The position numbers and the translations under genes were made by a program. From Symsagittifera roscoffensis (lineage: Eukaryota; Xenacoelomorpha; Acoela; Convolutidae), in contig NC_087067.1 of NCBI RefSeq assembly GCF_963678635.1, forward strand, positions 22,947,547-23,011,546: DNA of 64,000 nucleotides, given 5' to 3'. The notes under the pieces were generated by a model. The model did no database searches, had not been told where the DNA came from, and saw only the letters and a program-made list of their open reading frames with translations. Below, piece after piece: positions 13,001 through 24,176 of this stretch (the first letter of the stretch is position 1; each line of letters begins with the position of its first letter).

Positions 13001-13090
13001 TGAGTATTTGTAAGTTCAAAAATATTCGTCAACTCGAAATGTTTTTCTTGTACAAATTTGCTGATTAGAGTTATGTTTAGTGCTTCACTG
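10005..13090. repeat. Tandem array unit 2
   Basis: A copy of 6919-10004 at an offset of exactly 3086 bp, with only scattered single-base differences (for example near 11437 and 11717). It begins with 103 bp of the Gypsy-1 LTR that no longer has an adjacent retroelement body. It therefore arose by duplication rather than by separate insertion. Confidence 0.9.
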
Positions 13091-16084
13091 GGTGGGAACT
13101 TCTCTGTTTAAAAGTTGTCCTTAGACATCGCAGTTCTTCTTGTTGTTCCTGAAGATATTCTGAATCAATTGCTCTTCTCCGATGGATATATCATTTTTCG
13201 TGGTTTTTCTGGTAGAGCTACCCCGAATTAATCTGAGCTTTCTTTGTCTCGTAAATTTCTGTTTAGAAGCTTGAAGTTTTCGAAGGTTACTAGTAGCTTT
13301 CTGATGATTGCCTTGAACTCAGCGATAAAATGATTCACCCATGGATTTTTTCTCTCTCTGGCGAAGAATTCAATCGATAAAATTGGGTAGGGTAATTAAT
13401 CGCATTAAAGTGGTTGTGGTATTGCTCTGTTTATAAAAAGTTCGAGTTGTGTAATTAGGAATTACAAGTTTTCCAATCGACTCGGACGTATTAACGATTA
13501 GTGATGTAGCAGTATTCTTAATTAAATGATTCCGCTAGCCAAAAAAGAATCGAGTTATAAACATTGGGTGCTCAATGAATAAAACTGGATAACGTACCGG
13601 TTGCGCTGGAAGCAAGATGATATCGCATCAAAATTTAACTCATCAAGTAATTAATTTTTCAAATCGAAAGGAATTCAATATCAAAAAATAGCGCAAAAAT
13701 AATTTTGGTATAACTGCCTATTTTGCTCAAAAAATTTCAACCAACAGGTTGGTGATAAAATTTTTAGTTTATGATGTTGCTACTTTGCACCAAGTGATGA
13801 TGTAATGAACAAAGTACGAAGAAATGCTGGGAAAAAAATTGAATCTGTGAAAGAAAATCTTTCAAAAAGCCATCGATGTGGCTAATTAAAACGTGGTCTT
13901 TCTCCCAATCGTCAATTTTGTCTACTATTGGAGTGGCAATGAAGTCAAGAGCTCTCCAATCTCTTGCTCGGAAAAATTCAAGTTACCGGTATTGCCGTCG
14001 TCAGATTATTTGTGATGATGAGTGAGGTCAAACTGTAAGTGGGATTCCTCCAATTGCTTGTGCAAGCTCTATAAGTTTTGTCAATGTGATTCATCGACGA
14101 TGGTATCGTTTTTTAGGTTAGTTGGAATTTCAACACACCTCGGACAATTTTTCCAGTTTCCACCTTAAAAATCTACAAATAACCGGTCACCGCAGAACTC
14201 TAGAGGTCCTAAATTCACACGTGGTCTTGTTGAAAAACGGATAACGATTTCGAAAACTAAGAACTCGGCTGCCAATGAATCTTGGTCATTTTGGTAGACT
14301 TCAGGTTCAGCTGTGTACTGTTTGACTGATATGTCTGGATCCGCAGGAGAGTCAGTGTAATCAAAAAAAGTCGGGGTAGGGCAAATTTAGGGCTTCCAAG
14401 TCTGTCAGTAATCTGCGTTGGCTTCGTAAAGATGCTAATTGGACAATCTGCTTGTATTGCAGATTGCAATTAGCTTGTTTTGCCGTTCCAATTTTTTTTA
14501 ATAGCTTGTTTTGGAGATTTAACGGTTTGAAAGGGTTGTTATACCGTTACCTTGGATCAATGTTCGGCAAAGTAATAGAATTTAAATTTATCGTCTTTGA
14601 GTTGCAGACAACTTAAAATCAGAATAAGTGGATAAGAAGCGTGATCGATTCTGATCGGGTATGAAGCTGCAGCTAAATAGATGCAATGGTCCAAAATCTA
14701 AAAAATCATGATTTGTTTTCAAAAAAAGCTGGAAATATTTTGAGCCAAAAGTAGCTACGGAAAACTATCTATGCACAAAGGAATGTATTTAGAAGAGCCC
14801 CGTTTCAAATCCAATGATTCCTAGTCGCTAAAGATTCGTGCTGAAGTTTCATGTTTAAAGATAAATACAAATTAGTAGAAACAGTTCTCATCTTTGAATC
14901 GATCTCTTTCAAAATTTGTTAGGCTTGTCATTTAACTCGTGAAAACTATTTTAAAATTGGTATTTGCCTGTTATTTTCCCTCCCATTTTACTGGAAATTC
15001 ACTGCTTGTATGCTAAAATTGAACAAATTTAATTGTCTTCATACGTTTCTGAGCGCCAAATAAGTAAAACCAGACTTCTCTTTGGGAGTTTCGTAACAAT
15101 TGAGATGCGAGATTTTTGACCAATTAAAGTTTGTTTTGCAGCTATTGTTTCTTCTTGAAATATATTTTTGTTTTTAAAAAATTTGAGCCCAGCGCTAGTT
15201 TGATTGACTTGTCTTACCTGCAGTCTTATTTTTTAAATCTATCTTCGGTCGAGGTTTTCTACTTTTGTTTCATGTCGTTCGGATATCAATCTGTCCAAAG
15301 CACGATTTACTGAGTAAAAAGATAATTCAGATTTTTGTAACCGTTAGTTCAATGAACTATAAAAAAAGTTTGGAAAAGAAAAACCTTCATTTTATTCCTG
15401 CTCTTGAAAATTGCTTGGGAAAATTGCTTGGGTTCCAGCATTCATTATTAGGTCCAACGTAGATCCAAAATCTAGATCTTTTATTGCTGGGTCGTTAATT
15501 AATAGTTTTTTATTTTCAATTCAGTAAGTAGAGTTTTTAAAGTTGAAATTAACTGTACAAGTGAGTTTATCTGAATGTTCAATGCAAAGACAAATTTTCC
15601 TTTTCCAACCCAACATTTTCAGTCAAAATCTGACACCAATTCAATACTGCGTAGTCATTTTCATCACTTTAGCGCGCCCCAGACTATGTTTTGTTTAAAC
15701 CGCATCAATCTCAAAATACAAAGTTATTTTCAGGACTTTTTGCAACGACGGACGAATAAATTTGGTTTTTACAGCTTTTTATTGTCGACAATCATTTAAT
15801 TTTCCTTACTGGGTCTAATATTATTGAATTAACCATCAAACCTACAAACATTACAGAGAGCATCTTCTGCTTTACAGAATTCCAGGTGGTTTTTCACCAT
15901 CATTTCATCAATTTTTATACAACAATTTTTCATATACAGCTAATGTGGCCACTTTTTTGCAATAATCAGATGAGTGTTTAGAGATATAATAAGTTGAGTA
16001 TTTGTAAGTTCAAAAATATTTGTCAACTCGAAATGTTTTTCTTGTACAAATTTGCTGATTAGAGTTATGTTTAGTGCTTCACTG
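13091..16084. repeat. Tandem array unit 3 (ancestral form without LTR)
   Basis: Related to units 1-2 but more diverged. It carries about 220 bp at its left end (13091-13314) that is replaced by LTR sequence in units 1-2. It has a deletion near 15420 relative to units 1-2, which removes the stretch matching 12236-12418. Period to the next unit is 2994 bp. It holds the same degraded gypsy tail on the minus strand (14257-14469). Confidence 0.85.
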
Positions 16085-18437
16085 GGTGGGAACTTCTCTG
16101 TTTAAAAGTTGTCCTTAGACATCGCAGTTCTTCTTGTTGTTCCTGAAGATATTCTGAATCAATTGCTCTTCTCCGATAGAGATATCATTTTTCGTTGTTT
16201 TTCTGGTAGAGCTACCCCGAATTAATCTGAGCTTTCTTTGTCTCGTAAATTTCTGTTTAGAAGCTTGAAGTTTTCGAAGGTTACTAGTAGCTTTCTGATG
16301 ATTGCCTTGAACTCAGCGATAAAATGATTCACCCATGGATTTTTTCTCTCTCTGGCGAAGAATTCAATCGATAAAATTGGGTAGGGTAATTAATCGCATT
16401 AAAGTGGTTGTGGTAATGCTCTGTTTATAAAAAGTTCGAGTTGTGTAATTAGGAATTACAAGTTTTCCAATCGACTCGGACGTATTAACGATTAGTGATG
16501 TAGCAGTATTCTTAATTAAATGATTCCGCTAGCCAAAAAAGAATCGAGTTATAAACATTGGGTGCTCAATGAATAAAACTGGATAACGTACCGGTTGCGC
16601 TGGAAGTAAGATGATATCGCATCAAAATTTAACTCATCAAGTAATTAATTTTTCAAATCGAAAGGAATTCAATATCAAAAAATAGCGCAAAAGTAATTTT
16701 GGTATAACTGCCTATTTTGCTCAAAAAATTTCAACCAACAGGTTGGTGATAAAATTTTTTGTTTATGATGTCGCCACTTTGCACCAAGTGAAGATGTAAT
16801 GAACAAAGTACGAAGAAATGCTGGGAAAAAAATTGAATCTGTGAAAGAAAATCTTTCAAAAAGCAATCGATGTGGCTAATTAAAACGTGGTCTTTCTCCC
16901 AATCGTCAATTTTGTCTACTATTGGAGTGGCAATGAAGTCAAGAGCTCTCCAATCTCTTGCTCGGAAAAATTCAAGTTACCGGTATTGCCGTCGTCAGAT
17001 TATCTGTGATTATGAGTGAGGTCAAACTGTTAATGTGATTCCTCAAATTGCTCGTGCAAGCTCCACAAGTTTTTTTAATGTGATTGATCGACGATGGTAT
17101 CTTTTTTGAGGTTAGTTGGAATGTCAACAAACCTCGGACAATTTTCCGGTTTCCATCTAAAAAATCTACAAATAACCGGTCACCGCAGAACTCTGGAGGT
17201 CCTACATTCACACGTGGTCTTGTTGAAAAACGGATAACGATTTCGAAAACTAAGAATCGGCTGCCAATGAATCCTAGTCATTTTGGTAGACTTCGGGTTC
17301 AGCTGTGTACTGTTTGACTGATATGTTTGGATCCGCAGGAGATTCAGTGTAATCCAGTGTCGGGGTAGGGCAAATTTAGGGCTTCCAAGTCTGTCAGTAA
17401 TCTGCGTCGGCTTTGTAAAGATGCTAATTGGGCAATCTGCTTGTATTGCAGATTGCAATCAGCTTGTTTTGCCATTCCAATTTTAAAAAATATTTTTTGT
17501 GGTGACTTAACGGTTTGAAAGGGTTGTTATACCGTTACCCTGGATCAATGTTCGGCAAAGTAAAAGAATTTGAATTTATCTTCTTTGAGTTGCAGACAAC
17601 TTAAAATCAGAATTAGTGGAATAAGAAGCGTGATCGATTCTGATCGGGTATGAAGCTGCGGCTACATAGATGCAATTGTCTAAAAAATCATTATTTGTTT
17701 TCAAAATGCTGGAAATATTTTGAGCCAAAAGTAGCTTTGGAAAACTATCTATGCATAAAGGAATGTACTTAGAAGAGCCCCATTTCAAATCCAATGATTC
17801 CTAGTCGCTAAAAATTCCTGCTGAAACTTTATGTTTAAAAATAAATACAAATTAGTAGAAAAAAATCCCATCTTTGAATCGATCGTTTTCAAAATTTGTT
17901 AGGTTTGTCACTTAACCCGTGAAAACTGTTTTAAAATTGGTATTTGCCTGTTATTTTCCCTCCCATTTTACTGGAAATTCACTGCTTGCATCCTAAAATT
18001 GAACAAATTTAATTGTCGTTATACGTTTCTGAGCGCCAAATAAATAAAACCAGACTTCTCTTTCGGAGTTTCGTAACAATTGAGATGCGAGATTTTTGAC
18101 CAATTAAAGTTTGTTTTGCAGCTATTGTTTCTTCTTGAAATATATTTTTGTTGTTAAAAATTTTGAGCCCAGCGCTAGTTTGATTGACTTGTCTTACCTG
18201 CAGTCTTACTTTTTGATCTATCTTCGGTCGAGCTTTTCTACTTTTGTTTCATGTCGTTCGGATATCAATCTGTCCAATGCACGATTTACTGAGTAAAAAG
18301 ATAATTCAGATTTTTGTAACCGTTAGTTCAATGAACTATAAAAGTATTTGGAAAGGAAAAACCTTCAATTTATTCCTGCTTCTGAAAATTGCTTGGGTTT
18401 CTTTCAATTATCTTGACGGAATTCACAAAAATGACAT
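16085..18437. repeat. Tandem array unit 4 (truncated)
   Basis: The most diverged and truncated unit, ending where a TA microsatellite begins. Its minus strand shows the gypsy origin best. At 17576-17794 there is an integrase-core remnant with IPLCIDSFPKLL and IRIDHASY. At 17180-17458 and 16972-17211 there is the pol tail ending MNVGPPEFCGDRLFVDF. Integrase and tail lie only about 120 bp apart, against about 0.5 kb or more in Gypsy-1, so the ancestor was internally deleted. Confidence 0.8.
17180..17794 (-). pseudogene. Integrase and pol-tail relic inside unit 4
   Basis: The reading at 17576-17794 aligns by eye with the Gypsy-1 integrase stretch that begins near its first Asp and reaches the second Asp. 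The reading at 17180-17458 aligns with the Gypsy-1 tail. Both are short and frame-broken. Equivalent remnants lie at 7983-8195, 11069-11281 and 14257-14469 in the other units. They show that the array is made of retrotransposon DNA and is not a host gene family. Confidence 0.65.
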
Positions 18438-18448
18438 ATATATATATA

Positions 18449-18497
<49 letters not shown>
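18434..18497. repeat. (TA)n microsatellite
   Basis: About 64 bp of almost pure TA dinucleotides with a short interruption (tataaaaata). It marks the right end of the tandem array. Confidence 0.95.
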
Positions 18498-18499
<2 letters not shown>

Positions 18500-18786
18500 T
18501 TCATGCCTGTTCCACTTGTCCGCTTTTGTAGACTTCCACGTTAGTTCTAGCGATTATTTGGATTTTCTAGGTTTCCACATTAATTAGGCAATTACTTCCA
18601 CGATTCATATGTAAGCTTTTTATTGGGTCTATTAAGTTTTTATAGCCTCTTGAAGATTCTTGGTTCCGACCATTTGAAAAAATTTATTCGGGTGTGTTAG
18701 TTTTTTTTCCTTTTTTTGTTTTTTTTTTCCTTATTCCAGGCAAAAGCAAGTACCACAAATAATAGTCAAAGAGAGCTGATTGATAT

Positions 18787-19217
18787 ATCATTTTAAACCT
18801 TTTACAGTCAGTCGTGAATCGAACGAAATTAGAAAATTTCAAAAAGCTCCCAGTGTTGAGAAAACCGGTTTGTAATTTTTGGTTTTTCGTCTAGAAGGCA
18901 TAAAATAGCTTATTTTATGGCTTAAAAGGTTACATTAGCTTAAATTAGTAAGTAAAAAATTAGTTTTACTCAAGTAACATTAGTTTGCTAAGTTTTTTAG
19001 TGCCTTTTTGGAATCAAAACTTAAAATTCTCTTAAAGTTTTTTTTTCGATTTGTTGATTTAACTATGACTATCGAAAATGCCTAATCTACAGTGTTTCGT
19101 TCAGCTCCTTTTATCACACCACGCCAAAAAGCGACACTAATTAAAAAAAAAATTTTGTTGCATTTTTTTTTTACTATGGTGGAATTATTCTGCGCTAATT
19201 GCACAGTAACGGGCCAT
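18787..19217. repeat. Dispersed repeat, copy A
   Basis: About 430 bp resembling 52136-52622 in the same orientation. Shared landmarks in the same order are gtgaatcgaacgaaatt, cagtgttgagaaaa, cttttatcac and cgacacta, then gcacag. It carries no coding signal. A family of unknown type. Confidence 0.65.
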
Positions 19218-19499
19218 CCTTGTTCTCATTACTTAGTGGTTGCCTCAATTTTGCCATCAATTTTCCCAATATGGCCTCGGTCATTATTAGGGATCGGCTT
19301 CTCACACTTTGTCCATTGTTATTTCAGTCTATCTCAGCCCAGAAAATTTTGGCATCACCTTAAAAATAAATCATTGTATTTTTTTCGGATATTGTCATTA
19401 ATCTGAACTCGATTAAGAGATCGTTTCATTTTAGCTTTATTTCTTATTTTGTCATTGTTTGTTTTCTGCTTGATCTAGGTTTCATTGAAATGACTTCCA
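19218..19499. other. No feature seen
   Basis: AT-rich DNA between the dispersed repeat and a retroelement relic. No gene or clear repeat. Confidence 0.4.
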
Positions 19500-19870
19500 C
19501 TAATTAGCAACTGTAAAAACCTCAACATACAGATAACTTTTGAAGTGCTCTAAAAATAATTGTTTCTCGTAGTATGAGTTTACAGAAAGAAAGCCAAAAA
19601 CATTGGTTTTCAACCAGTTTTTTAGCATTGCTGTATCGCGACCCAGGTCTAGTTTTGATTTGTCACAGACCAAGTGGCTTAGTTTTTTTTGTGAAATAAG
19701 GCAGATGATGGTTTTTTGTGGTCTGAGTTGCGCTAGAATTTCCACCGCTGTTGTTTTCTTTATCAATCACCTGGCTTAATTTTTTCCATGGACGTAATTT
19801 GTACCTCTTGTGACAATCAATATGTCATCCAGAAATAAATATATGTTTTTGCAATTCTTGAAAGTCGGAT
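19500..19870 (-). pseudogene. RT/RNase H relic of a third gypsy element
   Basis: On the minus strand at about 19790-19860 the reading includes IYLFLDDILIVTRG, matching the (Y/F)xDD active-site box of gypsy reverse transcriptase. Downstream, 19500-19766 ends FLEHFKSYLYVEVFTVAN, resembling the RNase H segment HYKNYLYGSEFQIIAN of Gypsy-1. The order RT then RNase H is correct. Everything between is decayed and no LTRs were found. Confidence 0.6.
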
Positions 19871-20216
19871 GGAATGTCCGCTCGGTCGTAAAAACTGTCG
19901 CAACTGGTTTCGACCTTTATCTCTATTCTACGTATTACTAAGCTGAAGCTAAGCTAAGGTAACATTTTTTGTTCATGTTTTTATCCAGTGGCAGCTGAGT
20001 GTATTCATATCAATGCTACAGGATTGAAAAGAAACTTTTTCCTGCACTGATTTCTTTACGTTAAAAAACAACAATCCGTGGTTTGGCATTTTTTAGGATT
20101 TGTTACAAGGAAGGAGTGTGTTTATCAGCAATTTGATTCCAGTGTTCATCTTAGTCTTTCTTCTTTCTCGGTGGAGTGATTTATTTTCATGCACTGTAAT
20201 AAGAATTGGACTGACT

Positions 20217-20607
20217 CAGGGGCGGATTTAGGGGGGGGGGGGGACGCCCCCTCCCTCAGGGATTCGAACCCCTGCCAACCCAAAGGGTCCCCCCTTTGGT
20301 ACTTTTTAAGAAATCCATTTTTGGCCGACCCACCCTAAAATTTTTCTAAAGGCGCCTTTGGCGCCAATATATACTAATTTTGAGAGGGAGCGCGCCAAAA
20401 AAACGCGTTTTTTTTGTCAAAACTTTCCAAAAAGTGCCCAAAAAACGGCGCAGAAAATTTAGCCAAAACAGGGTTTTTTTACTGCTTTGGGAGAGCTCGG
20501 AAAATCAATCTGATCAACTTGAAAAAAAAAAGCTCGTCAAAATTTTTGAAAATTTTTTGAAAATCCGCCAGCCCCCCACCCTCGAGAAAATCCTAGATCC
20601 ACCCCTG
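20217..20607. mobile_element. hAT-type MITE, copy 1
   Basis: 391-bp non-coding element with terminal inverted repeats (caggggcggattta on the left, tagatccacccctg on the right). It is flanked by a perfect 8-bp target-site duplication gactgact at 20209-20216 and 20608-20615, which is diagnostic of hAT. Its left 170 bp resemble the reverse complement of the right end of the hAT element at 27282-29179: G tract, ggcgcc block, then aattttgag. It is therefore a deletion relative of that family. A short open frame inside is not a gene. Confidence 0.93.
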
Positions 20608-20615
20608 GACTGACT

Positions 20616-22652
20616 AGTTGTTTTATTGTACTATTTTTGTCAAATTTTCTCACACCCGTTGTTTCTCGTCTACAAGTTGGTTATTTTTTTCTACCCGTTT
20701 TTTTCAATATAGGGTACTCTCCTTCTTTCCGTTGTATTTACTTCCAATTCTCCTAAAAATTATTTACGAATTCCATTTTTACCACTGAGTTTTTAGGATT
20801 TTAGATTCAGGTCCTTAAACCTGGGCATTGGTTCTTCAGCCAGTTTACATTTTGTGGGTCTGAAAGAAGTATAGCTTGCTTCTTCCACGTTTAGGACCAT
20901 TCTACTTAGAGGTAGATTTTATTGTTTAAACTTTGAGCCAATTTTTGGTAGCAGGTTTCATCCAACTATAGTTGCTCTCTTGCCGCTCACCACTAAGAGT
21001 GGAGCGGAGAGTAACGTTCAGCCACACGATTCACTAGGTAAAACTTCTCAACCAGAAGGCTTGATGTAGTCTTTGTTCTAAGAGGCCAAAATCCTTGCAG
21101 TGTCCCTTTTTGGGTTGCTTTTTGATAGGGCAGGTCTATTCTTAGGGTTCTCGTTATGTGCTCATTTCATGGGCTTTCAGAGTCTGTAAACGCCAAAATA
21201 TGTTCAGCTTCTGTTTTTAATTTGTGATTTGTTCATCTAAGTCTCTAATGTTGCAATAAATTCTTTTCTTGTTTCAAGCGTTTCATTTTTTTATGGTTTG
21301 AATCTCCCAAGCCAACTGACGCTGAGAAATCTGCATATGCCATCATGACTGTTTTTGCACTGGCTGTGGTTCATTGCATTTTCATGTTGCATTTCCTCAC
21401 CGTTGCATTTCCATGTCTTTTATAGTGTTATTCAGATTTCCAGATTTTTCGATCTGCATGCCTTTGGATGTGTCCTCGTGTGGCGTCCTTTGAACTGGCT
21501 CACCCTTGTTTTCCATCTTTGTAAATCTGTTATTCATTATTCTGTTCCCAATTTTTGCTTATTTTTCTAACGTATTTTTGGCTGTATCTTTCTCAGCTTC
21601 GTGTTCTTCCATATCCGCCTGGGTCTTTGTTTTGGTTCTGCTCAATGTGAACCGATTCTCCAAATTTTACATAACTGGTTTGCTACTGGAGAAAGATAGT
21701 GTCTCAAAGTTTTATATTTAAATATCATTTGTTTTGTAGCCAAAAAACGTCATTTTTGCAAAGTAAAATGCCAATTTAAATCATGAAAAAAAATTATAAT
21801 TCCTTTGTCAAATGTTTGAGAATTAAATGTTTTAGAAACAAAAGTTTAAAGGTTAACAAATGTATTTCCGGAGCTTGGCTTTTAGTGTCGTGAAATACTC
21901 AAATATCACAGCGCTTACAGTACTCAAATGAAACGCCCATTGCTGAATCACTCAACACAACAATTGTTGAACTGTTCGGAAAACGAGTGTTTTCACTGTT
22001 CATGGATTGTTCAAAAAGATTAACTGAAACTAATCAAATGTTTTTTTTTGTTTCCCAATTTATTTCGAGCAGCGTCATCAACAAAATCAACCATGCCCTA
22101 GCGGGGTGGAGTGTGATATGAAAAATAGGGGTGCTCATTGTCCAAATTTAATATGCTTTAAAAACAGCCTGCTGAGCCAATCAAACAGTTTTGATTTTTT
22201 TTCAAAGAACTTTTTCTATTTGATTTTAGCTACAAATTTTTATCATTGCGGATATTTGATTGCGCACAAACATGGTCATTATTTTTTGTCTTCAATAACT
22301 TTTGTCATACAATGGTTGCGTTTTCTTAAAATGTCTCAAGAATGTAACTTTTAATAATGGTATTTTTTTGGAACTTTATTTTGTGCAAGTAGCAGAACAA
22401 TGATGTAACTTTCAACAATGGTTCTATTTTGAACTTTACTTTACGCAAGTAGTATATCAGTAAGAAGAAAATATGTTTTCCATGAAGTATGTAAATTAAC
22501 TTATTTGGAATGTCAATTATTTGTTTGCTGCCTGGTGATTTGATTTATGGTTCTGATAAAGGTTCTGTAATTTTTTTTGTGTTGAGTCTTTTGCACTTTA
22601 ATGTATGGCAATTTTTCTAGATATAATATTTTATTATAAGGAGAGAGCATTT
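20616..22652. other. Long intergenic stretch, no gene recognised
   Basis: Several open frames of 60-95 codons exist on the plus strand (for example near 21.4-21.7 kb), but they are hydrophobic and T-rich with no recognisable motif. A possible AATAAA on the minus strand at 22629-22634 lies about 20 bp after the stop of the ORF ending at 22653. I see no structured repeat. Confidence 0.4.
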
Positions 22653-23453
22653 TTATATTTTGAGATGCTTGAGTTTGTCGAGGTTCTTGTGTACGATAAT
22701 CTTGTGTGTATGGTGCAAAAATATCTGGTTGATAATACTCGTCATCATCTGATGATAATTAGTTTGTATAATAGGGTGTTTGTTGTTTAATTCTATTTTG
22801 TTGGAAAAAGGGTAATTTTCAGTCTGATCTTGTGAGATATGTGGATAGTCATGGAAGTTAACTGAATTCGTTGATGTAATTGGAAAATTCGACTTTTGTG
22901 AAGTTAAATGATTTTGCGTTTTTCTTCGGGGAGGATGAGTTGTTTGTGATGGGTTTACATGATTATAATTGTGTTCTGCAAAATTACTTCTTGTGAATGT
23001 TTTCCGCGTTTTTAATGGTTTCGTCATTGGTCTATATGTCTGATAGTCCATATGTGAATATTTTGGAGCAACCGAGGGTTTAACCGCAGATGGCAATGTT
23101 ACTTGTGGTAATGTTGAATTTTTGGGTTTTGGCGTTGTGAGGTTTGGATGTATTGGTGAAATACTTTGTTGTGTAGTTGTTACTATTGTTTCAACTATTT
23201 CTTCATTTATAAAATGTGATGGTGTTTGAATATCCCGTTGTGTAAGATTTCTAGTTCCATTTAGATTTTCCTGTTGTACAATAGTTGAGTTTAAACTATT
23301 ATTTTGTCTTCTATCGGGTAAGAATGTTTTGTAATTTAAAGGTGTTGCATCTATTGTAAGTGAAAATATTTTTACATAGTTTTTATGATTAGATATTGAA
23401 CTGATTGCTTGACTTGAGATGTCTATTGGGATGTTCAAGAATAGTGGATGAGA
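22653..23453 (-). CDS. Unknown protein, downstream half (after TGA)
   Basis: This open frame continues in exactly the same frame as the ORF that ends at 23454. Only a TGA separates them, and there is no ATG near its start (the first plausible codon after the stop is not a start). It encodes about 265 residues. A compact N-terminal part (INIPIDI-like to about residue 45) is followed by a long Pro/Thr/Asn/Gln-rich, basic region with many His and Arg residues near the end. I do not recognise it. The composition suits a nucleic-acid-binding structural protein of a virus or mobile element, but that is inference. It may be read by TGA readthrough or be a nonsense-broken tail. Confidence 0.5.
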   Translation of the reverse strand, partial: SHPLFLNIPIDISSQAISSISNHKNYVKIFSLTIDATPLNYKTFLPDRRQNNSLNSTIVQQENLNGTRNLTQRDIQTPSHFINEEIVETIVTTTQQSISPIHPNLTTPKPKNSTLPQVTLPSAVKPSVAPKYSHMDYQTYRPMTKPLKTRKTFTRSNFAEHNYNHVNPSQTTHPPRRKTQNHLTSQKSNFPITSTNSVNFHDYPHISQDQTENYPFSNKIELNNKHPIIQTNYHQMMTSIINQIFLHHTHKIIVHKNLDKLKHLKI

Positions 23454-24176
23454 TCATTCAGGGTCCCAATCATAATCTGATTGTTCTGCAATGACATTGT
23501 CATCATTGGTACTTTGAGGTCTAAAACTTTTTCTTGCTTGTACAATTAATTCAATACTATGTGTGAAATAGTCGATTATAAGACATGCTAAAATTTTTTG
23601 TAAATCGTGTTCAACATTTTGTGAAATTTCATTACTTGAAAAATTTTCACGGATTGTGTTTAAAAATGCTGAGAATGCGGCAATTTCATTTCTTACATTC
23701 GTCTGACCTGATGTTTGAATTGGTGACGTACTTTGTTTTTCTGTCTGTTTTAGTATGGATAAGTAACTATATATTATTGCAAAAACATCGTTAGTAAATA
23801 TTGAGTTTGCTCTCTCTAAATTCTGGTGTTGTATGTTTTTAATGTATTCTGTGAATACTTTTGAAAGTTCTATGTCGATGTCGTCTGTTTGGATAACATA
23901 TTTACCATGAAAATTGATTGTGGTTCTGAGTTCTTTGGTGTAAATTCCATATTGTTGTGTTAGGTTACTTATTCTTTTTAAATAATGATCGACAATTTGT
24001 CTTTTGATTTTTATTTCTGGGAATTCGGCTTCGCATCGGCTAATTCCTTGTTCGAATAAATTTGCGATTAGATTATTGCAAAATTGTATTTGTCCTCTAT
24101 CATCAGTGAGTGAATTGATGAGAAATGGAAAAACAGAGTTTTCGTCTGGGCTTTCGTCACTTTGAGTTTGGCTCAT
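23454..24176 (-). CDS. Unknown helical protein, upstream half
   Basis: 240 residues from a true ATG (24176) to TGA (23454-23456). The predicted character is helical and acidic at both ends: an N-terminal Ser/Glu/Asp segment and a C-terminal SDYDWDPE. It contains no motif I recognise. Its start overlaps the end of the preceding Lys/Arg-rich reading by about 20 nt, and the same frame stays open for another 265 codons beyond the TGA. Compact overlapping genes on one strand are typical of viruses and selfish elements. No terminal repeats were found around it, so it could also be an endogenous viral fragment. Confidence 0.5.
   Translation of the reverse strand: MSQTQSDESPDENSVFPFLINSLTDDRGQIQFCNNLIANLFEQGISRCEAEFPEIKIKRQIVDHYLKRISNLTQQYGIYTKELRTTINFHGKYVIQTDDIDIELSKVFTEYIKNIQHQNLERANSIFTNDVFAIIYSYLSILKQTEKQSTSPIQTSGQTNVRNEIAAFSAFLNTIRENFSSNEISQNVEHDLQKILACLIIDYFTHSIELIVQARKSFRPQSTNDDNVIAEQSDYDWDPE

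Noticed and set aside
19092..19406. 104-codon plus-strand ORF
   Set aside because: Starts within a dispersed repeat, has no motif and a composition like the AT-rich background.
20254..20273. tRNA T-arm-like sequence gggattcgaacccctg
   Set aside because: Part of the MITE subterminal region; no other tRNA parts nearby, and it is diverged in MITE copy 2.
20380..20613. 77-codon Lys-rich ORF
   Set aside because: Lies inside the non-coding hAT MITE and crosses its end.
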